Source: Proteromonas lacertae
Taxonomy: Eukaryota > Sar > Bigyra > Opalinata > Proteromonadidae
DNA length: 64,000 nucleotides
Assembly: GCA_002245135.1 (NCBI GenBank)
Contig: NGBS01000889.1
Coordinates: 62,001-126,000 of the forward strand
Direction: 5' to 3'
The notes below the pieces were generated by a model. The model had not been told where the DNA came from, did no database searches, and saw nothing but the letters and a program-made list of their open reading frames with translations. This document shows, piece after piece, positions 34,649 to 45,979 of the stretch; the first letter of the stretch is position 1; the number at the start of each line of letters is the position of its first letter. Both the position numbers and the translations under genes were made by a program.

Positions 34649-36391
34649 ATGAATCTAGAAGAACGAAGAAGAAAACTAGAAGAAAAACGTAAACAACTAC
34701 AAGAACTAAAAAAAGTTACAAAGCAAGCAACTCCATCACCTAGTTCTGAACCTAATATACCAAAACAAGCCGATGTTATTAATAGAGCCAAATCAATAAG
34801 ACCTTTACCAGAGGCTTTAGCTCCTAAAGAAGATGCGAATAAGAATTTGCAGTCAGAATGTCCTGTTGAGATTAATCAACCACCAGTTCCAAAAGAACAG
34901 CTAGATGTATCTGCACAGACTGAACTTATGCAAGACAATGATAATAATCAAGAAAGTCCAAATACAAATGTGATACAAGAACAAAACTTCATTCCTGATG
35001 CAGTTGGAGTAGAACAAACTGAGGAAGAACTTATACCAAGACCAAAAATGGAAGAAGAAGCTATAGATTCAATCGTTAATAGTGAAGATTTCAAGAATTG
35101 TTTTCTAAAAGCTTCAAAATTAATAGAGAAAGTGTGGACAGCTAAAGGAGAAGAAGGCTATGATATATTCAAAGATCTCAGTACAACCCAAGCAGCCTAT
35201 AAATCAGATTTCTTCAAACTTCGATCCAAATTCTCATTGGATGATTCAATAACTGGTCAATCCTTAATTTGGGGTGTAACTGACATGTGTTGGAGCAATG
35301 CAGAAAGTGATCGTTCATTAATAGCAGTTGCATATCAATTAGCAGATCCAGAATATAATTTCTATGTATTTTTATAATAATAATAATAATAATTTATTTA
35401 TGTATTTATTAGGCAGTTCCAAAAGGTAATGGATTAATCTGTATTTGGTCAAATCACTTAGTAACTCGTCCAGAACATATATTACATTGTTATACACATA
35501 TCCAATCAATAGTATTTGATAAATATCAACCATCTATTGTATATGCTGGTAGTAGATTAGGTGATATCATTGTTTGGGATATAAGGAAAGGGATTAATCC
35601 AATAATCAAGACGGATATGACAAATGGACATACTGGAGGTGTAATATGTTTGAAAATGAGTGGTGATATATCATTACCTACATTGATATCAGCATCTACA
35701 ACTGGTGAGATTAAACTGTGGAATACTACCGCAATGACTACACCATTAGAGACTTTCAATGTATAATAATTATAATATAATGTTTATAGATTGTTGATAA
35801 TAAACTAACTTTACTTTGTACTTCCTATTCATTTATGAATGATTTCAAATCCGTAATAGTTGGTGTTGAACCTAATGCAATCTATCATGTATCATTAATG
35901 AAGTCCAATTCACAAGAAGAAACAAAGATTTTCATAAATATACATCCCATTATGCAGCTATTACTTCAGTTGATATTAGTCCACTTGATAATACAAAGTT
36001 CTTATCAGCTTCTTTTGATTGGGATGTTAAATTATGGGAAATAAATGTATATATATATATATATATAATGACAAATATAATTAATGTATATATATAATAG
36101 AATCAAGATAAATTCTTAAACTATCAAGGAAGTCAAAACATAGTCGTTTCTGTAAAATGGTCACCCAAAAATCCAAATCTGTTTTCTACATTGACTAATA
36201 ATGGTGAATTGTGTTTATATAATATAACTAAAGGAGAAAGTCCAATTTCTAAAATCAATATCAGTCAAGGTGATAATATATCATATAATAAGATGGAATG
36301 GAATTATGATGGTAGTTATATTGTTGTGGGTGATTTAAAAGGAACAATTCTTACTTTTGAGATTATATTAGGAAAAGAAGAAGAGAATTAA
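34649..36391 (+). CDS. Cytoplasmic dynein intermediate chain
   Basis: Start MNLEERRRKLEEKRKQLQEL is the coiled p150-glued-binding helix of cytoplasmic dynein intermediate chain. A disordered acidic segment follows, then at least six WD40 repeats: DMCWSNAESDRSLIAVAYQL, GNGLICIWSNHLVTRPEH, PSIVYAGSRLGDIIVWDIRK, FLSASFDWDVKLWEI, SVKWSPKNPNLFSTL and IVVGDLKGTILTFEI. The protein links light chains to the heavy chain and binds dynactin. The DWxVKLW and VVGDxxG blocks match cytoplasmic dynein-1 IC better than axonemal ICs. Introns are AT repeats (35370s: ATA; 36049-36098: TA). Confidence 0.85.
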
Positions 36392-36493
36392 AGTTAAAAG
36401 CTTTTTTTATTGTTTTGTTTTTTATAATATGATTTATTAATCATATAAAAAATATATTAAAACACAATAGGAGATAGAGAAAAAATGTTTATT

Positions 36494-37940
36494 CTATTTA
36501 TCAATGAGATAAAACAAAAGATTACAATCATCTCCTCCAGATACAAGTAATGGAGGATCAGTACTTTCTGTATATGCTAAACACAATACAACGTTCTATT
36601 AAAATAGAATATATATATATATATATATATATAATACTGAATGACCTTCAATATCCTTAATCTTTTGACCACTTCTAGCATCCCATAATCCAATCGTATT
36701 ATCAACACTTGCACTAAATAACTTAGCACTATTCTTCATCCACATCAACTGAGTAATTCCATCTAGATGTCTAACAATATGTCTGATTGAATAATTGTCT
36801 AAATCCCAAATAATTATTGAAAAATCCATTGAGCCACTTGCCAACCAATTCATTACTCCACAAAACTTTACACATTCGATACTTTGACCATTTTCATTAT
36901 CCGATTTCTGTGCTAATGTTTTTAATACATGTTTTGATTCAATATTAATGATTGATATTGAACCACCTGAAAAACCAACTGCAGCTATTTCATTTCCTTT
37001 TATATCACAACATAATACTTCTTCGTTTTGTGGCCAGTTTAATTGACCTGATTCAAATGTAAATAGTGATTCACCTGATTTGGGATTCCATAAACGAAAT
37101 GTTCCATCTATCGAACCACTACATAAACACTATTTAAATAAATAAATTTTATATTATAAATAATAATAGGATTTCTTTATACCTTTCCATTCTCTGTGAA
37201 TTTCCCACAGCTTAAATCATTTCCATGACCATATAATGTCTATATTATATATATATATACATACATAAAGAAATATATTATAGATACTTGTACTAATGTA
37301 CATTTAGTTGCTGTACAACCCCAAATCCAAATTGATAAATCTTTACTTCCATAAGCTAAGATATTTTTGAATTTCTTATTCCAACATAACCATTCAATTT
37401 CATCTCCTGCTCCTTCTAATACTTCTACTAAATGATATTGTGGTAATGAATAGATTCGAACGGTTGAATCCATTGATGCTGAAGCTAATAGTGTATGATC
37501 ACTGTTATATTCAATAGCTATTACAGTGTCCTATTCATTTATATATAGTTATAATACTGTATGACCTTCTAAGGTTAATATTGGATCGGATCGACTTGGA
37601 ACGAAGATTCTTACTTTATTATCACCCCAACCTGTTGCTATGTGCACTGGATTAGTTTCAAATATATCAACACAATAGACTGGATCATTACATGAAAACG
37701 ACTGATAAGAATCGTCTCTTCCTTCTTCATCAGCCAATTCGTCGTTTAAATATGCTACTTCATCTTCATCTTCACCTTCTAAACCTTCCATTTCTTCTTC
37801 ATTTTCTAAAGTCTCAATCTCAACATCTAAAACAATTATTTACGAATTATACTATCACCTTCTTCTCCATTTTCGTAATTATTCTAGTTTCATTATATTA
37901 TTGTTACAATATATACATCATCTCTATCAGATTCTTCCAT
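36494..37940 (-). CDS. AAMP-like WD40 protein
   Basis: Start MEESDRDDNNYENGEEGD at 37940, an acidic N-terminus, then seven to eight WD40 repeats: CNDPVYCVDIFETNPVHIAT, STVRIYSLPQYHLVEVLEG, EIEWLCWNKKFKNILAYG, LSIWIWGCTATKCTLVQ, FRLWNPKSG, WLASGSMDFSIIIWDLDN, LFSASVDNTIGLWDARSGQK. Stop TAG at 36494. The order and the conserved DxxIEWLxW block match angio-associated migratory cell protein/Sqt1, which in yeast chaperones ribosomal protein uL16. The intron at 36601-36634 is nearly all TA repeat. Confidence 0.78.
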
Positions 37941-38430
37941 TTAATTAATTTTGTAGACAAATCAATTCAAACTTTATCATAATAGATTAGCAAACCTAAT
38001 TGAACAAGCTTTTTGTATTTTTCATTTTTTGTATTGCTAAAGAAATATTAAAGGAATTTTACTTGGAGTGAATAAAGAAGGAATCATTAAATTCTTTTCT
38101 CATTCTAACTTTTGCTTTGTTCCATTCGGTTTTCTTATTTTAATAAAACCAAAAACGTACTAAAATTACTAAAACACAATATAATCATATAATAATAATA
38201 ATAATCTTGTAACATTATATAGTAAACAATATAGAGTTATTATAGCTAGTCTTTCCAACTCATAAATTACGTAATCATATCCTTTTTTATATCATTCTCA
38301 TTCTCATATATTTTCTGAAGTAACAGACTCAGCATTATTGTTCTAATTATTAAAGAAGATCGAGATTTTCATATAATTCATCTTCTATATTTTATAAGTA
38401 AATAGTGAGACTGGATAAAGAATCAAAAAT
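37941..38430. other. Intergenic, no gene seen
   Basis: About 490 bp between the AAMP-like gene and the COG6 fragment. AT-rich, with an ATA run near 38200. No continuation of COG6 coding sequence was recognised here on the minus strand. Confidence 0.5.
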
Positions 38431-38829
38431 TCAAACATTATAACCACTGTTTGGAGATCCTCTGGTTAATGCAATTATGAACTTTCTAGATAAATCCCCT
38501 CTTCGAGAATGAACGATACTTTCTTTACAATGTTCTAGAAATATTGATCTTAAGGATAGATAATAGAGTGATAATCTTAAATTATTGATATTTTCAGTTT
38601 GTAAGGACTTTTCTGTATTTAAACTTTGACATACCTGTTGAATATAACTATATAGTCGTTTTAAACCTGTTTCTCGTATTGAGGAGATATCTTCTAATAT
38701 TGGAATACATGCACTGTGTAATGTTCCATCTTCATTTAACATTCTATTACAATCTTGATATATTTCTTCACATCGCTTTAAGGCACGGAGAAAATCGGAT
38801 AAATTGTTTGGTAAATTACATTCACTCAA
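38431..38829 (-). pseudogene. Orphan fragment of COG6 (Golgi complex subunit)
   Basis: A 132-codon frame starts MSECNLPNNLSDFLRALKRC and contains IREDI-like ISSIRETGLKRLYSYIQQVC and DLSRKFIIALTRGSPNSG. These correspond to the middle of COG6, where FLxALxRCxxI, ETGLERLYxW and RRxFIDALTRGGP are conserved. Full COG6 is about 600 residues with helical regions on both sides, and neither side is found in the flanking DNA. The frame opens with ATG and ends at TAA just after the conserved ALTRG block. It is either a gene remnant or a very short derivative; an intact copy may lie elsewhere. Confidence 0.6.
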
Positions 38830-38918
38830 ACAATCCCGTTAATCTGAAGATAATTGAAAAAAAAATCAAAATAGAGATTCAAGCCTCAAATCATTTGAAA
38901 GAAAAAATCATCAAAAGA

Positions 38919-39769
38919 ATGAAAGATAGAGGAACAAAACAGTCAAAAAACAAAAGTTCTCTAAGTATTAATTCTTTTGATTGATTTATACTATAATAGG
39001 ATCTAAATATCCAAATTATGGTAGTATTTACATTCTTAAAGATGGTTACAAGTGTTTCAATAATATAATTGAAAATAAAGATGGAGAAATGAACGAAGAT
39101 GAGAAGCATAACTTATGGAGAGAGAATGTACCATATTTATATGATACTATTGTAAATCATTGTGAAATGGGAGAAAGCTCATATTTTTGTATGGGATTTG
39201 GAAAAGAGATAAAAGAATCTCGTAGTTCAAGCAAAATTCAGAGTGATAATATTTATTTCACATCCAAGAGTAGCAATTCAACATTCAATACCCGTACTGG
39301 TACTTGGAATGGAAGTGGTGAACAAATATATATGGCTTCAGCTGAAATAAAACCAGCAAATACAACGCTATTAACATTTGTAGGTAAATATCCAGATCAT
39401 ACAAAGAATAACAGCGTTAATATAATTAAAAAACTTATTCATCCTGATAATCTAATAAAGATGCAGTATATATATATGTTTATATATATATAGATGTCAT
39501 ACATATTCATCCAATATGTTATTTACATTAAGTGCTTCATCTTTCATTCATTTATGGGATATGGATAATCAACAAAGTAAAGGATATAAAGTAAATAATG
39601 AACCAAATATCCCAACTTTAACTTTACAAGGAAATATTGAAGAAAATGAGAATGTTAATTTGTCAACATTATTAGTAAATCGATATATTCAAAGAATATT
39701 ATCTTCATCAGATAATAATGTTTTAGTTTGGGATGTAGAAGATTGTGAAAAGAGTCAATCATCTAAACG

Positions 39770-39808
<39 letters not shown>

Positions 39809-40788
39809 TAATTGGTAGTTTTTTATGAAAATGAAACTTTATACAATGTTTTGCCTAATAGGTTAATATTAAAGACAAAAAATGATAAACCAATAAAAAC
39901 TGTTGAATATCAACCGTTAGATCAATCTGCTTCAATTATATTAGGTGGTTCAAATGATGGTAGTTTATATATTTGGGATATAAGATGTTCAAATGATGCA
40001 ATTAATACTGTATTTATGTTATAATAATAATAATAATAATTTGTAATAGATTCCAAATATTCATCATTCAGAATTAACATCAGTTGGTTGGGAACAAGTA
40101 GAAGGCAATATTATTGCCGTTGGATTTAACGATGGAATTATCAAGTTACTGGATTATAGATTCTTAACAACAAATTCTAATTCTAAATCTTCTGAAAACA
40201 GTTCATCATCATCTTCTTCTTCTTCAAGATCACCATCTGATAATCATCATCAACATTATTCAAAACAAAGAAAATCAAATGAAAAAATGGAAGAAGAAGA
40301 AGAGGAAGAAGAAAAAGAAGAAAAAGAAAGAGAAAAAGTGGAAGAAGAAAATGAAGGAGAATCTTCAACTCAATTGAATAAAGCATCATCATCAGAATCA
40401 AGCACTGGCTCAATATTTGTAGGACAACTTCGTTCAGGATATAGTCCAATTAATGAATTGAAGTGGTCACCTCATAAGAGTGGTTACTTAGGTGTATGTA
40501 GTGATGATATAGTTATCTGGAACACTTCTGTATATTTATTTGATTGTTATTTAATAGAGTATGAATGATAAAACTGATATTTTGTTCCGACATTGTGGAA
40601 ATAGAGGTAAAATGTTGTCATTTGATTGGCATAGTGTTAGTAATTGGACAATAGGAAGTGCAAGTAATGAAATTGTTAGAAAAGATAAGGAAGATGTAAT
40701 GATGTGTAATATTCAATTGTGGAGAATTAGTGAATTAATAACTAATGAGTTCGATAGAGCTACTGTTATGGATTGGAGTAAAGTGTAA
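38919..40788 (+). CDS. RBBP4/MSI1-like WD40 protein, divergent
   Basis: Start MKDRGTKQSKNKSSLR at 38919; six or more exons. The N-terminal helix LWRENVPYLYDTIVNHCEMG resembles the [22 protein letters not shown] helix of RBBP4 family histone chaperones. Repeats: MLFTLSASSFIHLWDMDNQ, RILSSSDNNVLVWDVED, ASIILGGSNDGSLYIWDIRC, ELKWSPHKSGYLGVCSDDIV-IW and SFDWHSVSNWTIGSAS followed by NIQLWRISELI, where RBBP4 has VWQMAENIY. Between repeats 5 and 6 sits an unusual acidic and serine-rich insertion (positions 40196-40395). The family works in histone deacetylase, CAF-1 and PRC2 complexes. Divergence is marked, so orthology is tentative. One intron (39770-39816) is a long TA repeat. Confidence 0.68.
39770..39816 (+). 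repeat. TA-microsatellite intron in the RBBP4-like gene
   Basis: GTATAATA followed by a TA run of about 33 nt and TTAATAATTGGTAG. It separates two WD40-repeat exons. Same type of repeat-filled intron as at 28007, 36608-36633 and 59009-59027. Confidence 0.6.
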
Positions 40789-40877
40789 AAAACCTAAAGA
40801 ATGTATTGTTAAATATATTTGGGGATTTAACATTACCGAAACTTTTTCTTAAACCATTTATTTTTGTTTTTGTTTTT

Positions 40878-41908
40878 ATGAGTGATAATGTGAATAAAAA
40901 AATTAAACGAGAAGAGTTTTTTGGAGATCCTTTAGAAGAGAATCTAAAAGTGGGAGATTATGTCAATTTTCCTTTAAATGGTGTTACTGAATCTGGAGTA
41001 TGGCTATTCTTTTGAAAATATGTATTAGACTATAACAAATATAAATGATCATGCTGTTACAATAGCTTATGCTGGTAATGGAGTGGTAGTTAAGAAAAAA
41101 TCTGTGTCAGTATATTAAAAAGAGTGATTCTAATAGAAACATAAATACCAAATGATATGTGATTTACTAGGATGTGATATGAATAAAATGTCAAACGTTA
41201 TGTCACAAATCGTAAATGAAATAAAAGAAGCTAAAAGAGAACAAGATGAATTAAAAGAGCATGCTAAAAAATCTCAAAATCCAATACGTATATCAAACCA
41301 ACAATCACAATAAATAGTTGTTCAATGTAAATTCTGCAAAAACAAAGACCAAACCAAATTTGAAGAAGATAAAAGGGAAGGTACTGTAATATGCAACAGT
41401 ATAATTAATATAAATTTATACAATTTCATCATTAGTATGTGGTGCCGTATTAATCATCAACAATATGAGTGAAGGTGAGTGGGTAAGATCATTTGAAAAT
41501 CCAGGAGGAGGTAAAGAGAACAATACTCAACATGGTGCAGCTCCAGATCCGTATATGTCATCCTCCTATTCATTACGTACATCAATAGCCGCAAATACAA
41601 AACAGGAGAGATATTTCAACTCATTAATGAATCAAATAGAGATGGGAAATAATCAAGAAGGTGAGAAAAGAACAAGAGAAGGGTATAAAGATAAGCAGAA
41701 GGAGGAAGCAAGATTGGTAATTAATAAGATAATAGAGAGATTAAGTCTGCCAAAGATAATATCATCCCATGCATTAGGTTATTTTAGTAAATACAGAGAT
41801 ATTAAAGAGAAAGTGATGGATTTAGATATTGTTTTAGGTGGATGTGTTATTATGATATCCTTTTATTTATTATTATTATTGAAAAGAAATAAAGATAATA
41901 TATTATAG
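40878..41908 (+). CDS. TFIIB-like zinc-ribbon protein with an N-terminal barrel-like domain
   Basis: Start MSDNVNKKIKREEF at 40878. Joining introns of 31, 27, 30 and 37 nt gives about 300 residues. Residues 25-65 (KVGDYVNFPLNGVTESGTI... VTIAY) look like a KOW or Tudor-type barrel. After a helical linker comes a TFIIB zinc ribbon: CKFCKNKDQTKF-EEDKREG-TVICNICGAVL, then a B-finger-like MSEGEWVRSFEN. A helical segment (ARLVINKIIERLSLPKIISS, ALGYFSKYRDIKEK) matches the start of a TFIIB cyclin fold. The protein ends at 41908, before the second half of the cyclin repeat. It could be a specialised TFIIB/BRF relative or a 3'-truncated one. Confidence 0.65.
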
Positions 41909-42060
41909 AGAGAAAGATATAAATATTTCATTTTTTCTTCTATTTTCTTTTAATTTCTTCTTATTCTTTTTTCTTTTCTACTAAAAAAGAAGAGAATAAT
42001 AGGCAATTTGATTATTGTTCTAATATTGTTATTATATGTTTTTATTAGGTTTTTTTAACT

Positions 42061-42306
42061 ATGTAAGCTTTTAGTGATTTTCAAAAGGTTGAACATTATC
42101 GACCATTGGCTTTTAAATGTGATAAATGTGAAAGAATATTTCCAACAAAAGATTCATTATCAAAACATCAAGATATATGTTTAAATATTAAAAGACAAAA
42201 GACAAATGATTATGTTGATGATAGATCTAAATTGTATAAGATGATTGACATTCCACCAGATGTTGATCCTGATGCTCCAATCTCTTCTATTAGTTTAAAG
42301 ATATAA
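42061..42306 (+). CDS. Small C2H2 zinc-finger protein with abnormal start
   Basis: In frame, ATG at 42061 is directly followed by TAA, and then an open frame AFSDFQKVEHYRPLAFKCDK continues with a C2H2 finger CDKCERIFPTKDSLSKHQ-DIC and ends at TAA 42306 (PPDVDPDAPISSISLKI). The finger has the pattern C-x2-C-x12-H-x3-C. No alternative in-frame ATG exists before the finger, and no canonical intron that fuses an upstream ATG in the right phase was found. Either an unseen 5' exon exists, a non-ATG start is used, or the gene is broken. Confidence 0.45.
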
Positions 42307-42424
42307 AAATAAAAATCTATTATTAAATTTTCACTAAATAGAAATAAAATAAAAATATTTTGGTTCTTTTATGGTAATTGTTGATTTATAATATATAACA
42401 CATTAAAACAATCATTTCATTATC

Positions 42425-43486
42425 TTATTTTATAATACTTTCATTAAATTCAATATCTAATTCACTTTCTATATCCCACTTATACTTTTCTCTCATAAAT
42501 ACACATATTTTACTAGTTATTTTATATATTTCTGTTGAACTATTCTCACTCTCACTTACTATTTCTACAAGATTCTATATACAATAATATAATAATATAA
42601 ACTATATACATGAAGAATCTTTTTGATGAAATTATTATCTGAAATTGATGTATTTAAAAAATCAGTTGGTAATTCATTCAACTGTAAATAGAAACAATTC
42701 AATCCATCAACAATTAGCTGATTATAATTCGATGTATTTGAACTTATTATATTATCAGCATTACATAATAAATAACTCATCTTCTTCCATTCTTCTAAAC
42801 CATCATAATCTTCACCAATTATAAAACCAATGAATGAAATTTCATATTCACTTAAGAAATTATTATAATTATTGCCATAAGACGAATTTATTGTATTGAT
42901 TATTGTATTTGATGTATCCATCATGTAATTTATTATTTCTGATGGTTTTAGTGTTGATGGTGGTTTATAATCAGGAAGAACAGTGAAGTATTTTTGTGTA
43001 TCACTTAATGGAATTATTTTTGATAATGTTTCTTGATTAATATGCTTTGACAGTTTCAACCATTTGTCATAGTATTTATATGGATAAGGACCTAATTGAT
43101 TATCAAATTCGTAATGACTACAAGCAATTTTATATCGATTTTGTTCATCTATATTTAATTTTGTGGGAATTATTGTCTCTGACTCTACATCCCATTCATA
43201 TATTACTATCTATAATCAATATAATTATATTAATTTATACACTCTTCAATTCAGTAAAGAGAAATGTGTAATTCATTATTCCATCCATTGAATTGTGATT
43301 TGAAACACGACTATACAGTATATGTGGACCTGGAGGTATCATTTTAAATCCAATAAATTTATTCTTTATTGTCCAACAATAAAAATCAATCCCTATTTCT
43401 GTCAATTCTGGTACATTCAATATTAAAATAGTTCCACCATTATCATTCAATAGTTTTGCTTGTTCTGGAGTAAGCACAGCTGCCAT
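42425..43486 (-). CDS. AAR2: AAR2 splicing factor
   Basis: Start MAAVLTPEQAKLLNDNGGTI at 43486, followed by GIDFYCWTIKNKFIGFKMIP-PGPHILYSR, which is the hallmark AAR2 N-terminal block (GIDYNSWxxGPKFxGxKMIPPG). The later part includes a second domain with ISFIGFIIGEDYDGLEEWKK and LCNADNIISSNTSNYNQLIV, and ends near KYKWDIESELDIEF, TAA at 42425. AAR2 binds the U5 snRNP protein PRP8 in the cytoplasm and hands over to BRR2 during U5 maturation. This fits the intron density of the genome. Two to four introns of about 30 nt. Confidence 0.88.
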
Positions 43487-43622
43487 TATAAGTAATTTAA
43501 TTATCAAGTTTTTGCTTGAGTACAATTCATTATTTCGAAAATAATTCCTCTACGAAAGCATACTTCGTGCTTTTGATTAGTTTTTCCTGATATTTGTTTA
43601 AAACATAGTCCAGAAGTGAGAT

Positions 43623-45793
43623 ATGAGTAATAATTCATCACACAATTCACAACTATATAAGTCAGCAAGTTCATATTCTCCTTCATATTATAGCAGAAGT
43701 CAATCAAGTTCATCACCATATGAAACTGGACATTCGCCTTACCCTGGCCCATCATCACAGCAATATTACACAACTCCAACTAGCAGCTCTGTATAAATTG
43801 CATTATCATTAAATTATTTATTAGCGTTCTCCATATCCAGTTAGTTCATCTGCTGATACTTTGAAAGAAGATCCAGAGAAAAAAGAATGGTCAGTTCATC
43901 AAACAAAAGATGGTCAAACATACTATTACAATAGCGTATGTACTTATTAAAATATTTGGTATAGAGAACAAGGAAAAGTACGTATGAAAAACCAGAATGT
44001 CTGAAATCAGAAGCAGAAAAGATGTTAAGATGTATTTGGAACGAATATACCACCAAAGATGGCCATAAATATTGGTATAATACCAAAACAAAGAAATCAG
44101 TATGGGAAATGCCAGTTGAATACAAAGAATACTTAATTAAGAAGGAAAGGATAGAAAGAGCCAATAGTCTTCAGCAAGAATCACTTTCTAAATCATCATC
44201 ATTATCATCACATCGAAAATCATATCCATCTCCAGCTATGAATGGATCGTATATATCTCCACCATCTTCCTCCTCAACACCACTAACAGTTACACCAACA
44301 GTAATACCAACTATAGGTACTCAATTAAGACCAGGATTATCAAAAGCAGAAGCTGAAATGGAGTTTTATACATTATTAGATGAATATCGAATACCATCAG
44401 GAATGCCTTGGCCAGATGTGATTTCAACCGTTCAGAATGATCCACGATGGAATATAATCAGTAATATAAGTGATAAGAAAGAAGCATTTGATGATTATTG
44501 TAAACTAGCAATTGGAAGGGAGAGAGAAAGAGATAAACAACAGATAGAAGAAGCAAGAAAAAAATATAGAAAATTGTTAGAAAATACACCTGAAATAAAG
44601 CCACATATGAAATTTGTAGAAGTTGAACAATTATTAGGTACAAAAAAGGAGTATATAATAATAATAATTATTATTATTATGTATAGTTTATGTCGATTAT
44701 ATCTAAGTAAAGAAAGACGTGAAATATGTGAGAAATATCTCCAAGAATTAGATTATAGGGAAAGAGAACAACATAGTAAACATAGAGATGAGAATATAAA
44801 GAAGTTCCTTGAATTATTAAAAGAAAGAAATCCAGATTATACAAAGAGATTATCTGATATAAAGGATTTGATAAATGATGATTATAGATTCTATGTATAT
44901 TGATATTATTAATTGTAGGGAATTGATCATACTGATCGATGTATTACTTATGATAATTATGTAAGAATGAAACAAGAAGAAGAAAAGAAAGACCATATTA
45001 ACGATATTACTAAAAATATTGACATATTTCATGGTATATTAAAAGAGAAATTGATTCTTGGAAAAATAAATACAAATACACAGTATATTTGTATTTATTA
45101 TATATATGAATATTTAGATGGGTGAATATTCGTGAACCTTTACGTAATTGTAAGTGGTATAAAGATTTAAGAGATTTTAAAGAATCATTGACGAAGATTT
45201 ATTATGACTATATGGATGTGTTAAAGAAAGAATTAATAAAACCAATAAATGAAATTAATGATTATTTTTCATCAATACATAGGAAGATAGATATGAATAT
45301 GAGTTTTAAAGACTTTAATAATTTAATAGTTAATGATGCAGTAATGAGGAATAAAGTTGATCAAAATGAAATATTATATAAATTAGCATTTAATGAAATA
45401 CATTCAAAAGTATTATATATGATGATATATATATAATGAATAGTTAATACAAGAAGCAAGGGATTATTTGAAGAGTAAAAGAGATATTATATTTAATCTA
45501 TTAAAGTCTAATTATAATCGAGAAATTCATACAAATGTTAGTTATGAGGTTGCATCTGAAAAATTTGAGGAAATTCGTGAATGGAGAAGAGTATCTGATG
45601 ATTTGAGGTATTTATGGTTTAATGAGTATATGACTAACTTAAAATCAAGATTATTTGATGAACAAAGTTTGAAAGCAGCTAGAAAATTAAAGAGGAGTAT
45701 ATAAATGCTAATAATATCTATATATATATAGAGTTGGAAATAAGTGGAGATGAGGATGATTCTGGAAAATCAAAAAAACAGAAAAAAGAATAA
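43623..45793 (+). CDS. PRP40: U1 snRNP-associated protein PRP40 (WW and FF domains)
   Basis: Start MSNNSSHNSQLYKSASSYSP, a Ser/Tyr/Pro-rich leader. Two WW domains follow: KEWSVHQTKDGQTYYYN-...-STYEKP and CIWNEYTTKDGHKYWYNTKT-KKSVWEMP. After a Ser/Pro linker come tandem FF domains: AEMEFYTLLDEYRIPSGMPW with WPDVISTVQNDPRWNIIS, then FKKFLE-like RDENIKKFLELLKERNPDY and NCKWYKDLRDFKESLTKIYY. The C-terminus ends in Lys/Glu with DEDDSGKSKKQKKE and TAA at 45791. PRP40 bridges the 5' splice site U1 snRNP and the branch-point factor SF1, so it recognises introns. Several introns contain ATA or TA repeats. Confidence 0.88.
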
Positions 45794-45979
45794 GGGAAAA
45801 ATGTATTTTAAAAGAAGGAAGGAAGGAATTATAATCGAAAATAATTTGTAATTTTTCATTGTGTTGATTTTGTTGAATGATATTTTAAAGGAAATTGCCT
45901 TTTACCCATCCCTTTATATATTTTATATTCATATTCAAATCATTAATTCTTTTTATCTATAATATTAAATTAAATATAA

